Numbered from the stretch's first letter, positions 17,468 to 25,943 are shown. The stretch: 64,000 nt of DNA from an uncultured Lachnospiraceae bacterium (GCA_910587715.1 CAJUMV010000003.1:62001-126000), one strand, 5' to 3'. A program made the numbers and translations. Notes: generated by a model from the sequence alone, not told the origin.

Positions 17468-17517
17468 TCTGCCTTATAGTCCTTTCTGTATTTTCCCTGC
17501 TCATCACGGTTGAAATT

Positions 17518-17546
17518 ATTATACCTGTTTATGGCAGTCGTGGCAA
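17518..17546 (-). promoter_or_regulatory. Promoter of the HTH regulator
   Basis: On the minus strand, TTGCCA (complement of 17541-17546), a 17-base spacer and TATAAT (complement of 17518-17523), about 50 bases before the HTH start. Confidence 0.65.
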
Positions 17547-17600
17547 CTGCGGATGTTCTTTGTTAAACCCAGAAGCAAGTGCAAAGTTCGAAAGCGAAAT

Positions 17601-17644
17601 GTCTACCAGTGGTAGACCAAAATCGACAAAATTTTCCCTATAAT
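17601..17644 (+). promoter_or_regulatory. Palindromic operator and promoter of acyltransferase gene 1
   Basis: GTCTACC-AGT-GGTAGAC (17601-17617) is a 17-base palindrome with an odd centre. It ends its GGTAGA arm exactly 22 bases before TATAAT (17639-17644). There is no good -35 box, so the palindrome covers and replaces that region, as an activator site centred near -42 would. The same motif and spacing recur at 18651-18693. Confidence 0.7.
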
Positions 17645-17666
17645 ACTCTCATGGGAGAGGGAAAAT

Positions 17667-18572
17667 ATGGAAAGAACAAAAATAGCCTTATCGGAGTCAG
17701 GAAAGGCGAAGAGGGTATATTATGAGTGGATACGTCTGATTGCCTGCTTTTTTGTTATATTTAATCACCTGAAAGGCTATAGGCTGTTTATGAACGCTTC
17801 TGGTGTGAAACAAATGTTTTACATGAGCCTGTCAGTTATTACCAAAATCAATGTACCACTGTTTTTCATGGTTTCCGGTGCTTTGCTCTTAGAAAAGCAA
17901 GAGGATATTTTTACGGTTTTGAAAAAAAGAATTAGTAGGATTGGTATGGTGATCCTGCTTTTTTCATTTGGCATTTACGCGGAGTGCCGTGTTTATGCGC
18001 TTGCGCAGGGAAGGGACTACGAGTTTACATGGGAACGCTTTCTCTATGGGGTGTTTGCAAGAAATTTGGATGAGACGGGAGCATACTGGTATCTTTATGC
18101 CTATCTTGGATTTCTCTGCCTGCTTCCTTTTATGCAGAAAATGGCGAAACAGATGAGCCGCAGCGACTTTTATACGCTGCTTGTATTGCATTTTGCACTT
18201 TGGTCAGTGATTCCTATTTGCAATCTTTGTCTGCGTCTGGCGGGGCGTGAATGTTTTTCCCTGACGGGGGAATTTTCTGTCCCGCTTGCCACGACAGCGG
18301 CATTTTTTTATCCGCTTACAGGCTATTATATAGACCATAAAATAGTGCTCAGGGCGGTTCCCAAAAGAAAATGGGTGGGACTTTGCGCGGCAGCGGCTGC
18401 AGGAATCAGTCTGTCCTGTTTTTGTGTATATCTGGATGGCGCGGCGGACGAAACGTTTCTCTCTCTGTTTGATTATCTGCTCGCCATAACGGTTTTTCTG
18501 TTTGTCAAATATATGACAACTGTCAGCATACCGGTATTGTCATCCGGAAAAATTGTTGGGGCTGTTTTATAG
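17667..18572 (+). CDS. Acyltransferase family (acyltransferase_3) membrane protein, C-terminally truncated
   Basis: A 301-residue multi-spanning protein of the O-acyltransferase family that modifies surface sugars or lipids. It opens with YYEWIRLIACFFVIFNHLKG, whose His is the conserved catalytic-type residue, and continues through about eight or nine hydrophobic segments (KINVPLFFMVSGALLL, AYWYLYAYLGFLCLLPF). It stops at 18570-18572, but another frame continues straight on with IGSLTFGTELLF, which resembles the next family motif (normally GxxTFGxYLL). It has therefore lost its last helices by frameshift and may be non-functional. GGAGAGGG precedes the start. Confidence 0.75.
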   Translation: MERTKIALSESGKAKRVYYEWIRLIACFFVIFNHLKGYRLFMNASGVKQMFYMSLSVITKINVPLFFMVSGALLLEKQEDIFTVLKKRISRIGMVILLFSFGIYAECRVYALAQGRDYEFTWERFLYGVFARNLDETGAYWYLYAYLGFLCLLPFMQKMAKQMSRSDFYTLLVLHFALWSVIPICNLCLRLAGRECFSLTGEFSVPLATTAAFFYPLTGYYIDHKIVLRAVPKRKWVGLCAAAAAGISLSCFCVYLDGAADETFLSLFDYLLAITVFLFVKYMTTVSIPVLSSGKIVGAVL

Positions 18573-18650
18573 GATCTCTTACGTTTGGTACCGAACTGCT
18601 TTTCGCAGATGCGCGCAGAGGATGACAAAAATTTCTCAAAAGCCGGAATA

Positions 18651-18693
18651 TCTACCCGTGGTAGACCAAAAGAAGAAGGGTTCTGCTTATAAT
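18651..18693 (+). promoter_or_regulatory. Palindromic operator and promoter of acyltransferase gene 2
   Basis: TCTACC-CGT-GGTAGA (18651-18665), then 22 bases, then TATAAT (18688-18693). Motif and spacing are identical to the operator at 17601, and both are followed by CCAAAA. Again no -35 consensus is present. Confidence 0.7.
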
Positions 18694-18711
18694 CATAAGC
18701 GGAAGCCTTTT
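18679..18711 (+). terminator. Hairpin with T run overlapping the acyltransferase 2 promoter
   Basis: The arms at about 18679-18690 and 18695-18707 pair with one bulge and end in TTTTT. It would terminate transcription from acyltransferase 1, but it also covers the -10 box and start site of acyltransferase 2. Confidence 0.5.
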
Positions 18712-18731
18712 TAGGTTGAAACGGGGAGAAA

Positions 18732-19778
18732 ATGAAAATGCAGATGACAAAAGAGGAGAGCGACAGAATCAGAATCGTCAAATGTATCGCGATTGTTTTG
18801 GTGGTGTTTTTACATGCATATACGACGGAAGTCGGTTTTGCAGACGGCAGTCAGACGGCGGCGCTTCCGGATTGGCTGATGCTGTTGGAAACCGGTGTGT
18901 CGCAGATTCTTGCAAGGTGCGGCGTGCCGATTTTTTTCCTGCTCTCCGCCGTTTTATTGTTTCGCGCGGAGCATACCTATAAAAAAGTGATTGCGAAAAA
19001 GGTAAGGACGCTGCTTGTGCCGTACTTATTCTGGAATACGTTTTGGATTGCCGTATTTCTCATGTTGCAGAGCCTGCCGTTTACAGTCGCTTATTTTTCG
19101 GGAAATCATACGCCGATTTTACAATGTTCTGTGCGGGAATGGCTTGGACTATATGGTATCGGACAGGAATATCCGCAGTGCTATCCGCTATGGTTTATGC
19201 GGGATTTGATGGCGGTGATTCTGATCTTTCCATTGATTGGGAAAATAGCGGACAAAAGTCCGGAAATTGCGCTGTGTATAGGGACCGGGCTGGTAATTCT
19301 TCCTTTTTCTTTTTTCGGGGAAACAGCACTTGGCTGGTTTTTGGTCGGAGCGGCTGTCGTGAAAAAGGAAATGACTATTCTGTTTTTTGACAGGTATGCT
19401 ATGGGAAAAATCGCAGTCCTGTATTTCGGATGCGTGGCTGCGGCATTGTGTTTGGACAATACGACGCTCAGAAATATTTTCCTGTTACCGGGAATTGTGT
19501 TTTGGCTGCGGCTGTCAAAAGAAATCTATGAGCGAAAGAAGCTGCGGCAGATTTTCCGGCGGTTGTCGGAGTGGGTTTTTATCGTATATGTGCTTCACGA
19601 GATGACGCTGTCTTCGCTGCGAAAGATATGTTTCCGCCTGTTTCCGGCGACCCTGCTGTTTTGGTTTCTGGAATATCTGCTGCTTCCGATTGTGGTCATG
19701 GCAGGCTGTATTCTGGCGGGCATGGCATGGAAAAGGGTGATGCCGGGACTGTATCAATTTTCAACGGGCAAACGCTGA
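18732..19778 (+). CDS. Acyltransferase family (acyltransferase_3) membrane protein
   Basis: A 348-residue intact relative of the preceding gene with about ten hydrophobic segments. It begins ESDRIRIVKCIAIVLVVFLH with the conserved His, has CGVPIFFLLSAVLLFRAEH in the second segment, and ends with WVFIVYVLHEM and two further helices. It probably acylates a cell-surface polymer, for which there is no direct evidence. GGGGAG precedes the start. It shares its operator with the first acyltransferase gene, so both should respond to the same regulator. Confidence 0.83.
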   Translation: MKMQMTKEESDRIRIVKCIAIVLVVFLHAYTTEVGFADGSQTAALPDWLMLLETGVSQILARCGVPIFFLLSAVLLFRAEHTYKKVIAKKVRTLLVPYLFWNTFWIAVFLMLQSLPFTVAYFSGNHTPILQCSVREWLGLYGIGQEYPQCYPLWFMRDLMAVILIFPLIGKIADKSPEIALCIGTGLVILPFSFFGETALGWFLVGAAVVKKEMTILFFDRYAMGKIAVLYFGCVAAALCLDNTTLRNIFLLPGIVFWLRLSKEIYERKKLRQIFRRLSEWVFIVYVLHEMTLSSLRKICFRLFPATLLFWFLEYLLLPIVVMAGCILAGMAWKRVMPGLYQFSTGKR

Positions 19779-19811
19779 GTCTAAACCGAATCTGGAGAAG
19801 CTGTCCCTGTT

Positions 19812-19841
19812 TTGGAAATATTTTATAAAAAGTGGTATAAT
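19812..19841 (+). promoter_or_regulatory. Promoter of the Ser/Thr kinase gene
   Basis: TTGGAA at 19812-19817, an 18-base spacer and TATAAT at 19836-19841, 33 bases before the kinase start. Confidence 0.6.
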
Positions 19842-19874
19842 GCATAAGGAATTTTGTGAGAGGAAAGCGAAAGC

Positions 19875-21407
19875 ATGGATAGGGTATACGAAGAGATAAA
19901 GGCGCTGAAACAGAGTGAAAAAAGTACGGTGCAGCTCGTGAAAGGGCAAGGCAGCGAACAGCTCTTTATCCGGAAAACGCTGCAGGGACGGCATATGGTG
20001 TACCGGACATTACAGGATCTGTCTCATCCGTATCTGCCGAATATATATGAGGTTTCTTTTGCGGATAACAGCACTACCGTTGTGGAGGAATATATCGAGG
20101 GGCAGACAACAGGCAGCGCAGAGCTGTCGGAAAAACAGTGCCGGATGATAGGGCGGGAAATTTGTGATGTGTTGATTTTTCTGCACGAAAACGGGATTAT
20201 CCACCGGGATATCAAGCCTTCTAATATTTTACTTGCGAAAGACGGGCACATCCGCCTGATTGATTTTGACGCGGCGCGTATGCCGAAGGAAGAGGCGGAG
20301 CAGGACACGATGCTGCTCGGGACAAGGGGATATGCGCCGCCGGAGCAGTACGGCTTTTCCCAGACGGATGAGCGGGCGGATATCTATGCGCTGGGTGTTA
20401 CCCTGAAACAGCTTTTAGGAAGCAGGGCAGGAAAACGACGTTACAGCGGCTGCCTTTCCAAATGTACCAATTTGGATCCGGATAAAAGATACAGGTCCGT
20501 CCGACAGGTAAAGAAAGCGTTTTTAGGCGTTACCGTTCGGCGGGCAGGCATTTTCATTGCGGCAGCGGCGTTCTTTATCGCGGTTGTTTTGTGGAACGTG
20601 CTTCCAAACGGTATGCAGCCGAAGAATATGTCCGGCGCTGATGGGAATGAGTCAGATTTGATCGTGCTGCCTGCGCCGGCGGATGCCCACTGGGACGGGG
20701 AGACTGGCTTCGGATATTGGGGATGTGTGTTTGAGTCAGGGGTTGGCGGTGAACAGAGATATGACTGGAGGTTATACAGGAGAGATACCAAGACGCCGCC
20801 GGATTTGGAAAAGGATGCGTGGGAAAGCGAGGGCATGATGCGGGGAAATGTGTCGTGGACGCGCGACGGCACGACGAGCGGCACGGAAGAGGAAGCCTAT
20901 TTCTGTACGAGCTTTTCGGATGAATTTTTGGGAAATGGCTTTTATTATTTCGCGGTACGCGCTTCCGGGGACGGCGTAACCTATGCGGACAGTCCCTTTG
21001 TGCTGTCGGACGCCTTTGCATTTACCGGAGAAGACGCGCCGAGACTGCCGGCGCCGGAAGGGCTTTATTGGGCGGCGAAGGAGACGGACGAATCCAGATG
21101 GTATTTCGGGGCTTTTACCAATTGGGACGATTATGAAGATAAGGATGTCGTTGACGTCTACGTTTATAATGAGGCGGGAGAATATATTATGAACACCATG
21201 GTTTCCAAAGGATTTCTTTTGGACAGTGAATGGCCGGGCGTCCGCATCAGGCAGGAGTTTGTGGGGGAGCCGGGGGAAACCTATCGCTTCGCCTTACAGG
21301 TACACACTTCGCGGCCGAATGAGTATAAATCCAGTCCGCCCGTGTCGCCGTATCCGGAGGAGGAGTATTTGAGCCCGCCGTTTACGGTTCCGATTCCGCA
21401 AAGCTAA
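19875..21407 (+). CDS. Transmembrane Ser/Thr protein kinase, DFD-type
   Basis: A 510-residue kinase with an N-terminal catalytic domain (about 1-210), one membrane helix (about 220-240) and an extracellular domain of about 270 residues that I do not recognise. Kinase motifs are the Lys in FIRKTLQG, HRDIKPSNIL (about 109-118), DFDAAR in place of DFG (about 130), and YAPPEQYGFSQTDERADIYALG. The glycine-rich loop is degenerate (SEKSTVQLV). This pattern belongs to a kinase family frequent in Lachnospiraceae. The partner HTH gene lies 2.4 kb upstream with two acyltransferase genes between, and PilZ and VanZ genes follow. It probably senses an envelope signal. Confidence 0.83.
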   Translation: MDRVYEEIKALKQSEKSTVQLVKGQGSEQLFIRKTLQGRHMVYRTLQDLSHPYLPNIYEVSFADNSTTVVEEYIEGQTTGSAELSEKQCRMIGREICDVLIFLHENGIIHRDIKPSNILLAKDGHIRLIDFDAARMPKEEAEQDTMLLGTRGYAPPEQYGFSQTDERADIYALGVTLKQLLGSRAGKRRYSGCLSKCTNLDPDKRYRSVRQVKKAFLGVTVRRAGIFIAAAAFFIAVVLWNVLPNGMQPKNMSGADGNESDLIVLPAPADAHWDGETGFGYWGCVFESGVGGEQRYDWRLYRRDTKTPPDLEKDAWESEGMMRGNVSWTRDGTTSGTEEEAYFCTSFSDEFLGNGFYYFAVRASGDGVTYADSPFVLSDAFAFTGEDAPRLPAPEGLYWAAKETDESRWYFGAFTNWDDYEDKDVVDVYVYNEAGEYIMNTMVSKGFLLDSEWPGVRIRQEFVGEPGETYRFALQVHTSRPNEYKSSPPVSPYPEEEYLSPPFTVPIPQS

Positions 21408-21451
21408 CCGGAGTGAAAAAATCCTTTCCTCGCGGCGCGAAAACAAAGCGA

Positions 21452-21480
21452 TTGTAATTTAGGGCAAGGCATATTATAAT
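21452..21480 (+). promoter_or_regulatory. Promoter of the PilZ-VanZ pair
   Basis: TTGTAA at 21452-21457, a 17-base spacer and TATAAT at 21475-21480. Confidence 0.65.
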
Positions 21481-21515
21481 CGTAGAAGATACCATGAGAG
21501 GAAGGGCGGAAAAAC

Positions 21516-21857
21516 ATGGACGAACGCAGGAGAAGCAAACGGATAGAGCTGTCATCCAAGCTCTTGATTAAAAGACTGGATACAGAAGGAGATACAAAAG
21601 AGGTAGACATAGAGGTGGTGGACGTTTCTAAGACAGGTGTGGGCTTTCTTTGCAGTGAGGCGTTGGAAATCGGCGCGGTTTATGAGGCGCTTCTGACAAT
21701 CTGGACGAAGGAAGTGCTTCACTCATTTCTCGAAATCGTGCGTATTGAGAAGACGGAAGACAGTCGATTTACTTACGGCTCGATTTTTATCGGTATGTCG
21801 GAGATTGAAGCCAGCAGAATCGAGACCTACAGCACCATTGAAACGATGGAAGGCTAG
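21516..21857 (+). CDS. PilZ domain protein (c-di-GMP receptor)
   Basis: A 113-residue stand-alone PilZ domain. It has the two binding motifs for cyclic di-GMP, an N-terminal RRSKR (RxxxR) and DVSKTG (DxSxxG) about 30 residues later. It is a likely cytoplasmic c-di-GMP effector, with the controlled process unknown. It has its own promoter and is followed after 14 bases by the VanZ-like gene. GAGGAAGG precedes the start. Confidence 0.87.
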   Translation: MDERRRSKRIELSSKLLIKRLDTEGDTKEVDIEVVDVSKTGVGFLCSEALEIGAVYEALLTIWTKEVLHSFLEIVRIEKTEDSRFTYGSIFIGMSEIEASRIETYSTIETMEG

Positions 21858-21871
21858 AAGGAAAAGACGGT

Positions 21872-22372
21872 ATGGACAAGAACAGGAAGAACCATATTCT
21901 TCTGGAGTTTGGCGTGATTGCCATATCCTTTGTGGCGCTCTTGCTGCTTTTATATTTCGTGATGGTTGTGTCCTTTCAGAGCGGGGAGGTTTCTTTGGAT
22001 CTGACAAGGCGGATGGGGGAGCGGGTCGCCGGGCAGATTTTTGAGAATCCCACACAGGATCAGATAGCTACCATTGCGCGGGTGATACGTTACGGGGCGC
22101 ATCTGGGGCTGTTCTTTGTGGTTGGCTTTGTGACCACCTTTGTGAGTATGGTGGTCTTTAGAGGATATTACAGAATACTCGGTGTGATTGGAGCGGGCGC
22201 GGTCTGTTATGTGCTCGCCTACTACACGGAATATTACAAGCAGTTTGTGGAGGGCAGGCATTTCCAGCAGTCCGACGCGGCGCTCAACTGGTACGGAAGC
22301 GTGATGGGCATTTTTTGTATGATCGCTTCTTATTTTTTGAACAGACTTCTGGTAAAACTTTCCGAGACATAA
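21872..22372 (+). CDS. VanZ family membrane protein
   Basis: A 166-residue protein with four hydrophobic segments. It has the VanZ pattern of a short polar signature after the first helix (VSFQSGEVS), a GAHLGLFFVVGF helix, and an AYYTEYYKQFVEGRHF segment before the last helix. VanZ proteins give low-level teicoplanin resistance in some enterococcal clusters, but most chromosomal relatives have unknown roles. No van genes are nearby. It is co-transcribed with the PilZ gene. Confidence 0.82.
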   Translation: MDKNRKNHILLEFGVIAISFVALLLLLYFVMVVSFQSGEVSLDLTRRMGERVAGQIFENPTQDQIATIARVIRYGAHLGLFFVVGFVTTFVSMVVFRGYYRILGVIGAGAVCYVLAYYTEYYKQFVEGRHFQQSDAALNWYGSVMGIFCMIASYFLNRLLVKLSET

Positions 22373-22396
22373 ATCGAGTGAGCGTGTATTCGTTTT

Positions 22397-23671
22397 TTAT
22401 TGGCATAAGTGCGCAAGATCTTTATAAAAATCGGGGTAGCTGATGGTGACCACATCGCTGCCCTTAATTGTTGTCTCGCCCTCCGCTACAAGCGAGGCAA
22501 CGGCGAAGCTCATGGCAATGCGGTGATCGAGATGGGAATCCACCGCCGTCCCGTGCAGGGGACGACCGCCGCGGATAATCATGCCGTCGTCGGTTCCCGT
22601 AATGTCGCAGCCCATAGCGCTTAAATACTGCACCATCACGTCGATGCGGTTGGATTCCTTGACCTTTAGTTCGGCGGCGTCACGGATGACGGTTTCGCCC
22701 TCGGCACATGCCGCCATAATGTTTATGACGGGCAGTTCGTCAATCAGCGTGGGGATGATATCGTCCTCGATGGTAATGCCGTGAAGGGGGCTGTATTTTA
22801 CCAGCAGGTCGGCAGTCGGTTCCCCGTCATGATTTTCGTTTAATAACGTGATGTTTCCGCCCATTTCTTTGGCGACTCTCAAAATGCCGTCGCGGGTGGG
22901 ATTGATGCCTACGTTTTTAATGAGGATTTCAGAGCCGGGAACGAGCAGCCCCGCGGCGATAAAGTAAGCGGCGGAGGAAATGTCGCCGGGCACATCGATT
23001 TTCCTGCCCACCAGATGGGGCTCGGGGAGGATGCGCGCCGTTTTTCCTTCCGACTGTAAGTCCGCGCCAAAATAGCGCAGCATGATTTCCGTGTGGTTGC
23101 GGCTTAAGGTCGGCTCCGTCACAAGGGTTTTGCCGTCAGCATAGAGTCCCGCCAGCAGAACGGCGGACTTCACCTGTGCGGAAGCTACCTTGGAGTGATA
23201 GTGGATGCCGTGCAGGGGTGCGCCTGTGATGTGGAGCGGCGCGCAGTCGTTGCCGTTTATGCTTTCGATTTTCCCGCCCATCAGGGAGAGCGGTTCCATA
23301 ATGCGCCGCATAGGGCGTTTCTGGATGGAAGCGTCGCCGGTGAGCGTGCTCTCAAAAGACTGTCCCGCAAGAATGCCGCTGATCAGCCTTGTGGTGGTGC
23401 CGCTGTTTCCCATATCCAGAACGGAGGAGGGCGCCTGCAGACCGTGCAGCCCCCTGCCGTGAATCAGAATCTTCTCCGGGGTATTTTCAATCGCAATGCC
23501 CATCTTCCGAAAGGCGTCTATGGTGGAGAGACAGTCCGCGCCCTGCAAAAAATTGGTGACTTCCGTCGTTCCCTCGGCGAGAGAGCCGAACATCACCGCC
23601 CGGTGGGAGATGGATTTGTCGCCGGGGATGGTCACTTCCCCTTTTAATGTATGTGCTTTCTGAAATTTCAT
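22397..23671 (-). CDS. aroA: 3-phosphoshikimate 1-carboxyvinyltransferase (EPSP synthase)
   Basis: Transfers enolpyruvyl from PEP to shikimate-3-phosphate in aromatic amino acid synthesis. The 424-residue length fits. It has the substrate-binding start GDKSISHRAVMFGSLAEG, MGNSGTTTRLISG, and the LDHRIAMSFAVASLVAEG signature near the end. The start at 23671 is set by GGAGG 5 bases upstream. It follows the prephenate dehydrogenase gene by 13 bases on the same strand, forming a tyrA-aroA pair. Confidence 0.96.
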   Translation of the reverse strand: MKFQKAHTLKGEVTIPGDKSISHRAVMFGSLAEGTTEVTNFLQGADCLSTIDAFRKMGIAIENTPEKILIHGRGLHGLQAPSSVLDMGNSGTTTRLISGILAGQSFESTLTGDASIQKRPMRRIMEPLSLMGGKIESINGNDCAPLHITGAPLHGIHYHSKVASAQVKSAVLLAGLYADGKTLVTEPTLSRNHTEIMLRYFGADLQSEGKTARILPEPHLVGRKIDVPGDISSAAYFIAAGLLVPGSEILIKNVGINPTRDGILRVAKEMGGNITLLNENHDGEPTADLLVKYSPLHGITIEDDIIPTLIDELPVINIMAACAEGETVIRDAAELKVKESNRIDVMVQYLSAMGCDITGTDDGMIIRGGRPLHGTAVDSHLDHRIAMSFAVASLVAEGETTIKGSDVVTISYPDFYKDLAHLCQ

Positions 23672-23684
23672 GGTTTCCTCCAAT

Positions 23685-24782
23685 TTAATGAGTGTGTATT
23701 TTATAGCCGTGTTCCGTCATAATTTTAACCGCTCTTGAAAAGTTGTCCTCACTGTAAAACTCAATGCGCAGCGCGCCCTCCGCAAGCTCCCTGTTGTGGT
23801 TGATGCCGATATTTTTGATGCTCACGTCGTGCATGGCGAGAAGAGAGGCGATGGCGGCAATGGCGCCGGGTTTGTCCGCAATGTCTACGGTAAACACATA
23901 CTCCGCCTTGATGGGACCGCTGGGCGCGCTGATAAAGGATTCCCTGTAATTTCTCGCCGTGTCAAAGAAGCGGTAGAGACTGTCTTCTTTATGAGCGTCT
24001 ATATCGTCCGCAATGCCCCCCAGATACTGCATGTAGGTACGGAGCAGCTTTGCAATATTATCCGCGTTGGTCAGGCAGATTTGCTGCCACATTTCCGGGG
24101 AAGAGGAAGCGATTCTCGTGATATCCTTAAATCCGCCTGCGGCGATCATTTTCATCACGCCTTCTTTGGAGTCGCTGCTCTTTACCAGATTGACGAGGGA
24201 GGCGGCGATCACATGTGGGAGATGGGAGATAGCTGCAGTCACGTAATCGTGTTCTTCGTAAGATAACGTGAGCGGAATCGCGCCGATTGTCTCCACCAGA
24301 GTCCGATATGCTTCTACTTTTTCGGAAGAAACTTCCTCAGAGGGTGTCAGAATATAGTAGGCGTTCTCCAAAAGGGACGCCTTGGCATTCTGGTAGCCGA
24401 AACGCTCGGAGCCCGCCATAGGGTGCCCGCCGATAAACTGTTTTTGTAACTGCAATTTCTCAATCTGCCGGTGAATGCCGGTCTTGACGCTGCCAACGTC
24501 CGTGAGTATCTTATCGGGGGCAAGGTACGGTTTCAGTGCGTTCAGGTTCCCGGCATTATGGGAGACCGGCGCGCACAGAAAGATATAATCGCAATCTCCG
24601 AAAGATTCGTCGATGACGGGACAGATTTTGTCTATTACCTTTTCCTCTCTGGCCAATTCCAGAGAGGCGGCATTGATGTCGTATGCAAGCAGTTTGGTAT
24701 CGGGCATACGAAGTCTGAGCGCTTTGGCAATGGAGCCGCCGATTAGACCGAGTCCGATAAAACCGCAGGTGAGTGTGTTCAT
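23685..24782 (-). CDS. tyrA: Prephenate dehydrogenase with ACT domain
   Basis: Converts prephenate to 4-hydroxyphenylpyruvate for tyrosine synthesis. The 365-residue protein begins with an NAD-binding GFIGLGLIGGSIAKALR, has TDVGSVKTGI and GGHPMAGSERFGYQNA for substrate binding, and ends with a C-terminal ACT domain (about 295-365, VDIADKPGAIAAIASLLAMH) that probably gives feedback control by tyrosine. It lies upstream of aroA in the same transcript. Confidence 0.95.
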   Translation of the reverse strand: MNTLTCGFIGLGLIGGSIAKALRLRMPDTKLLAYDINAASLELAREEKVIDKICPVIDESFGDCDYIFLCAPVSHNAGNLNALKPYLAPDKILTDVGSVKTGIHRQIEKLQLQKQFIGGHPMAGSERFGYQNAKASLLENAYYILTPSEEVSSEKVEAYRTLVETIGAIPLTLSYEEHDYVTAAISHLPHVIAASLVNLVKSSDSKEGVMKMIAAGGFKDITRIASSSPEMWQQICLTNADNIAKLLRTYMQYLGGIADDIDAHKEDSLYRFFDTARNYRESFISAPSGPIKAEYVFTVDIADKPGAIAAIASLLAMHDVSIKNIGINHNRELAEGALRIEFYSEDNFSRAVKIMTEHGYKIHTH

Positions 24783-24908
24783 GGATTCGTTTCCTTTCCA
24801 TTCAAATCGTTCAGGATTTGTCGCTTAAATTCGATTCTAAGATACCACAAAATGGTGGGGAAAGCAAGAAAACAGAGTGTGGGGAAAATCATGCGAAAAT
24901 CATGCGGC

Positions 24909-24938
24909 TTGCTTTTTTGGGGGAATATGGCATATGAT
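24909..24938 (+). promoter_or_regulatory. Promoter of the ketopantoate-reductase-like gene
   Basis: TTGCTT at 24909-24914, an 18-base spacer and TATGAT at 24933-24938. Confidence 0.45.
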
Positions 24939-24993
24939 AGAAAAGTAAACGACAAAAATGTTGTTAATTTCAGTGAATATATGGAGGAGAGAA

Positions 24994-25899
24994 ATGTCAA
25001 AAACCATCAGAACCATTGATATCGTCGGGCTTGGTGCGCTTGGCGTGATGTACGCGGACTTTTTTACGAAAAAACTGGGAAAGGATAAGGTGCGCGTGCT
25101 GGCGGACAAGGACAGAATTGAGCGGTATCAGAAAGAACGGATTACCTTTAACGGTGAGGTATGCGATTTTCAGTACTGTGACGCCGCAAAGGAGGACAGA
25201 CCGTCCGAGCTGATGCTTTTTGCGGTCAAATACGGCGCATTGGAAACGGCTATGCAGGAAAATGCGCATCTGGTCGGTGACGATACCGTTTTATTGTCTG
25301 TGCTGAACGGTATTCGCAGTGAGGAGGATTTGGGGCGAAGATTCGGCGGGGAGAAAGTGGTGCATTGCATCGCACAGAAAATGGCAGCTATGAAGGAGGG
25401 AAATGCCACGCTCTGCACGAACACAGGAGAATTGGCAGTCGGAGTTCTCGGAGAGGGAAAGGAAGAAAATCTGGCGGCGGTCAGGAATTTTTTTGACAGG
25501 ACGGGATTTGCCTATTCCTGTCCGGCGGATATGCGTCATGCGATGTGGGGAAAGCTTCTGTGCAATGTGGGCGTGAACCAGACGGTATCTCTCTTTGCGG
25601 GGACATATCGGAACGTTCAACAGGAGGGCGAAGCGCGGGAAATGATGAAAGCGGCAATGCGGGAGACGATCCTTGTGGCGAACGCGGAGGGTGTGGATCT
25701 GTCTGAGAAAGACCTGGCGGAATGGGTTTTGGTCATAGACGGACTGAACCCGGACGGGGAGCCTTCCATGCGGCAGGACAGCAAGGCGGGCAGAAAGACA
25801 GAGGTGGCGCTTTTTGCAGGAACCGTATGCGAATTAGGGAAAAAGCACAGCATAGCTACGCCTGTAAATGACTTGTTCTTAGAAAAATTTCAAAAATAG
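24994..25899 (+). CDS. Ketopantoate reductase family protein (2-dehydropantoate 2-reductase-like)
   Basis: A 301-residue NAD(P)-dependent reductase. It has an N-terminal dinucleotide fold (TIDIVGLGALGVMYADFF), FAVKYGALETAM and SVLNGIRSEEDL typical of PanE/ApbA, and a C-terminal helical domain with MWGKLLCNVGVNQTVSLF and an SMRQDSKAGRKTEVALFAG segment. It could make pantoate for CoA, but the family also reduces other 2-keto acids. The start at 24994 follows GGAGGAG at good spacing. It is divergent from tyrA-aroA. Confidence 0.85.
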   Translation: MSKTIRTIDIVGLGALGVMYADFFTKKLGKDKVRVLADKDRIERYQKERITFNGEVCDFQYCDAAKEDRPSELMLFAVKYGALETAMQENAHLVGDDTVLLSVLNGIRSEEDLGRRFGGEKVVHCIAQKMAAMKEGNATLCTNTGELAVGVLGEGKEENLAAVRNFFDRTGFAYSCPADMRHAMWGKLLCNVGVNQTVSLFAGTYRNVQQEGEAREMMKAAMRETILVANAEGVDLSEKDLAEWVLVIDGLNPDGEPSMRQDSKAGRKTEVALFAGTVCELGKKHSIATPVNDLFLEKFQK

Positions 25900-25943
25900 G
25901 ATTGCCAAAAGCAGACAGTCTGTGCAGAATGTATAATTAGTTG

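Noticed and set aside
17030..22372. Possible vancomycin-resistance cluster because of the VanZ-like protein
   Set aside because: No vanHAX, VanY or VanRS-type genes are present. Chromosomal VanZ relatives are common outside resistance clusters.
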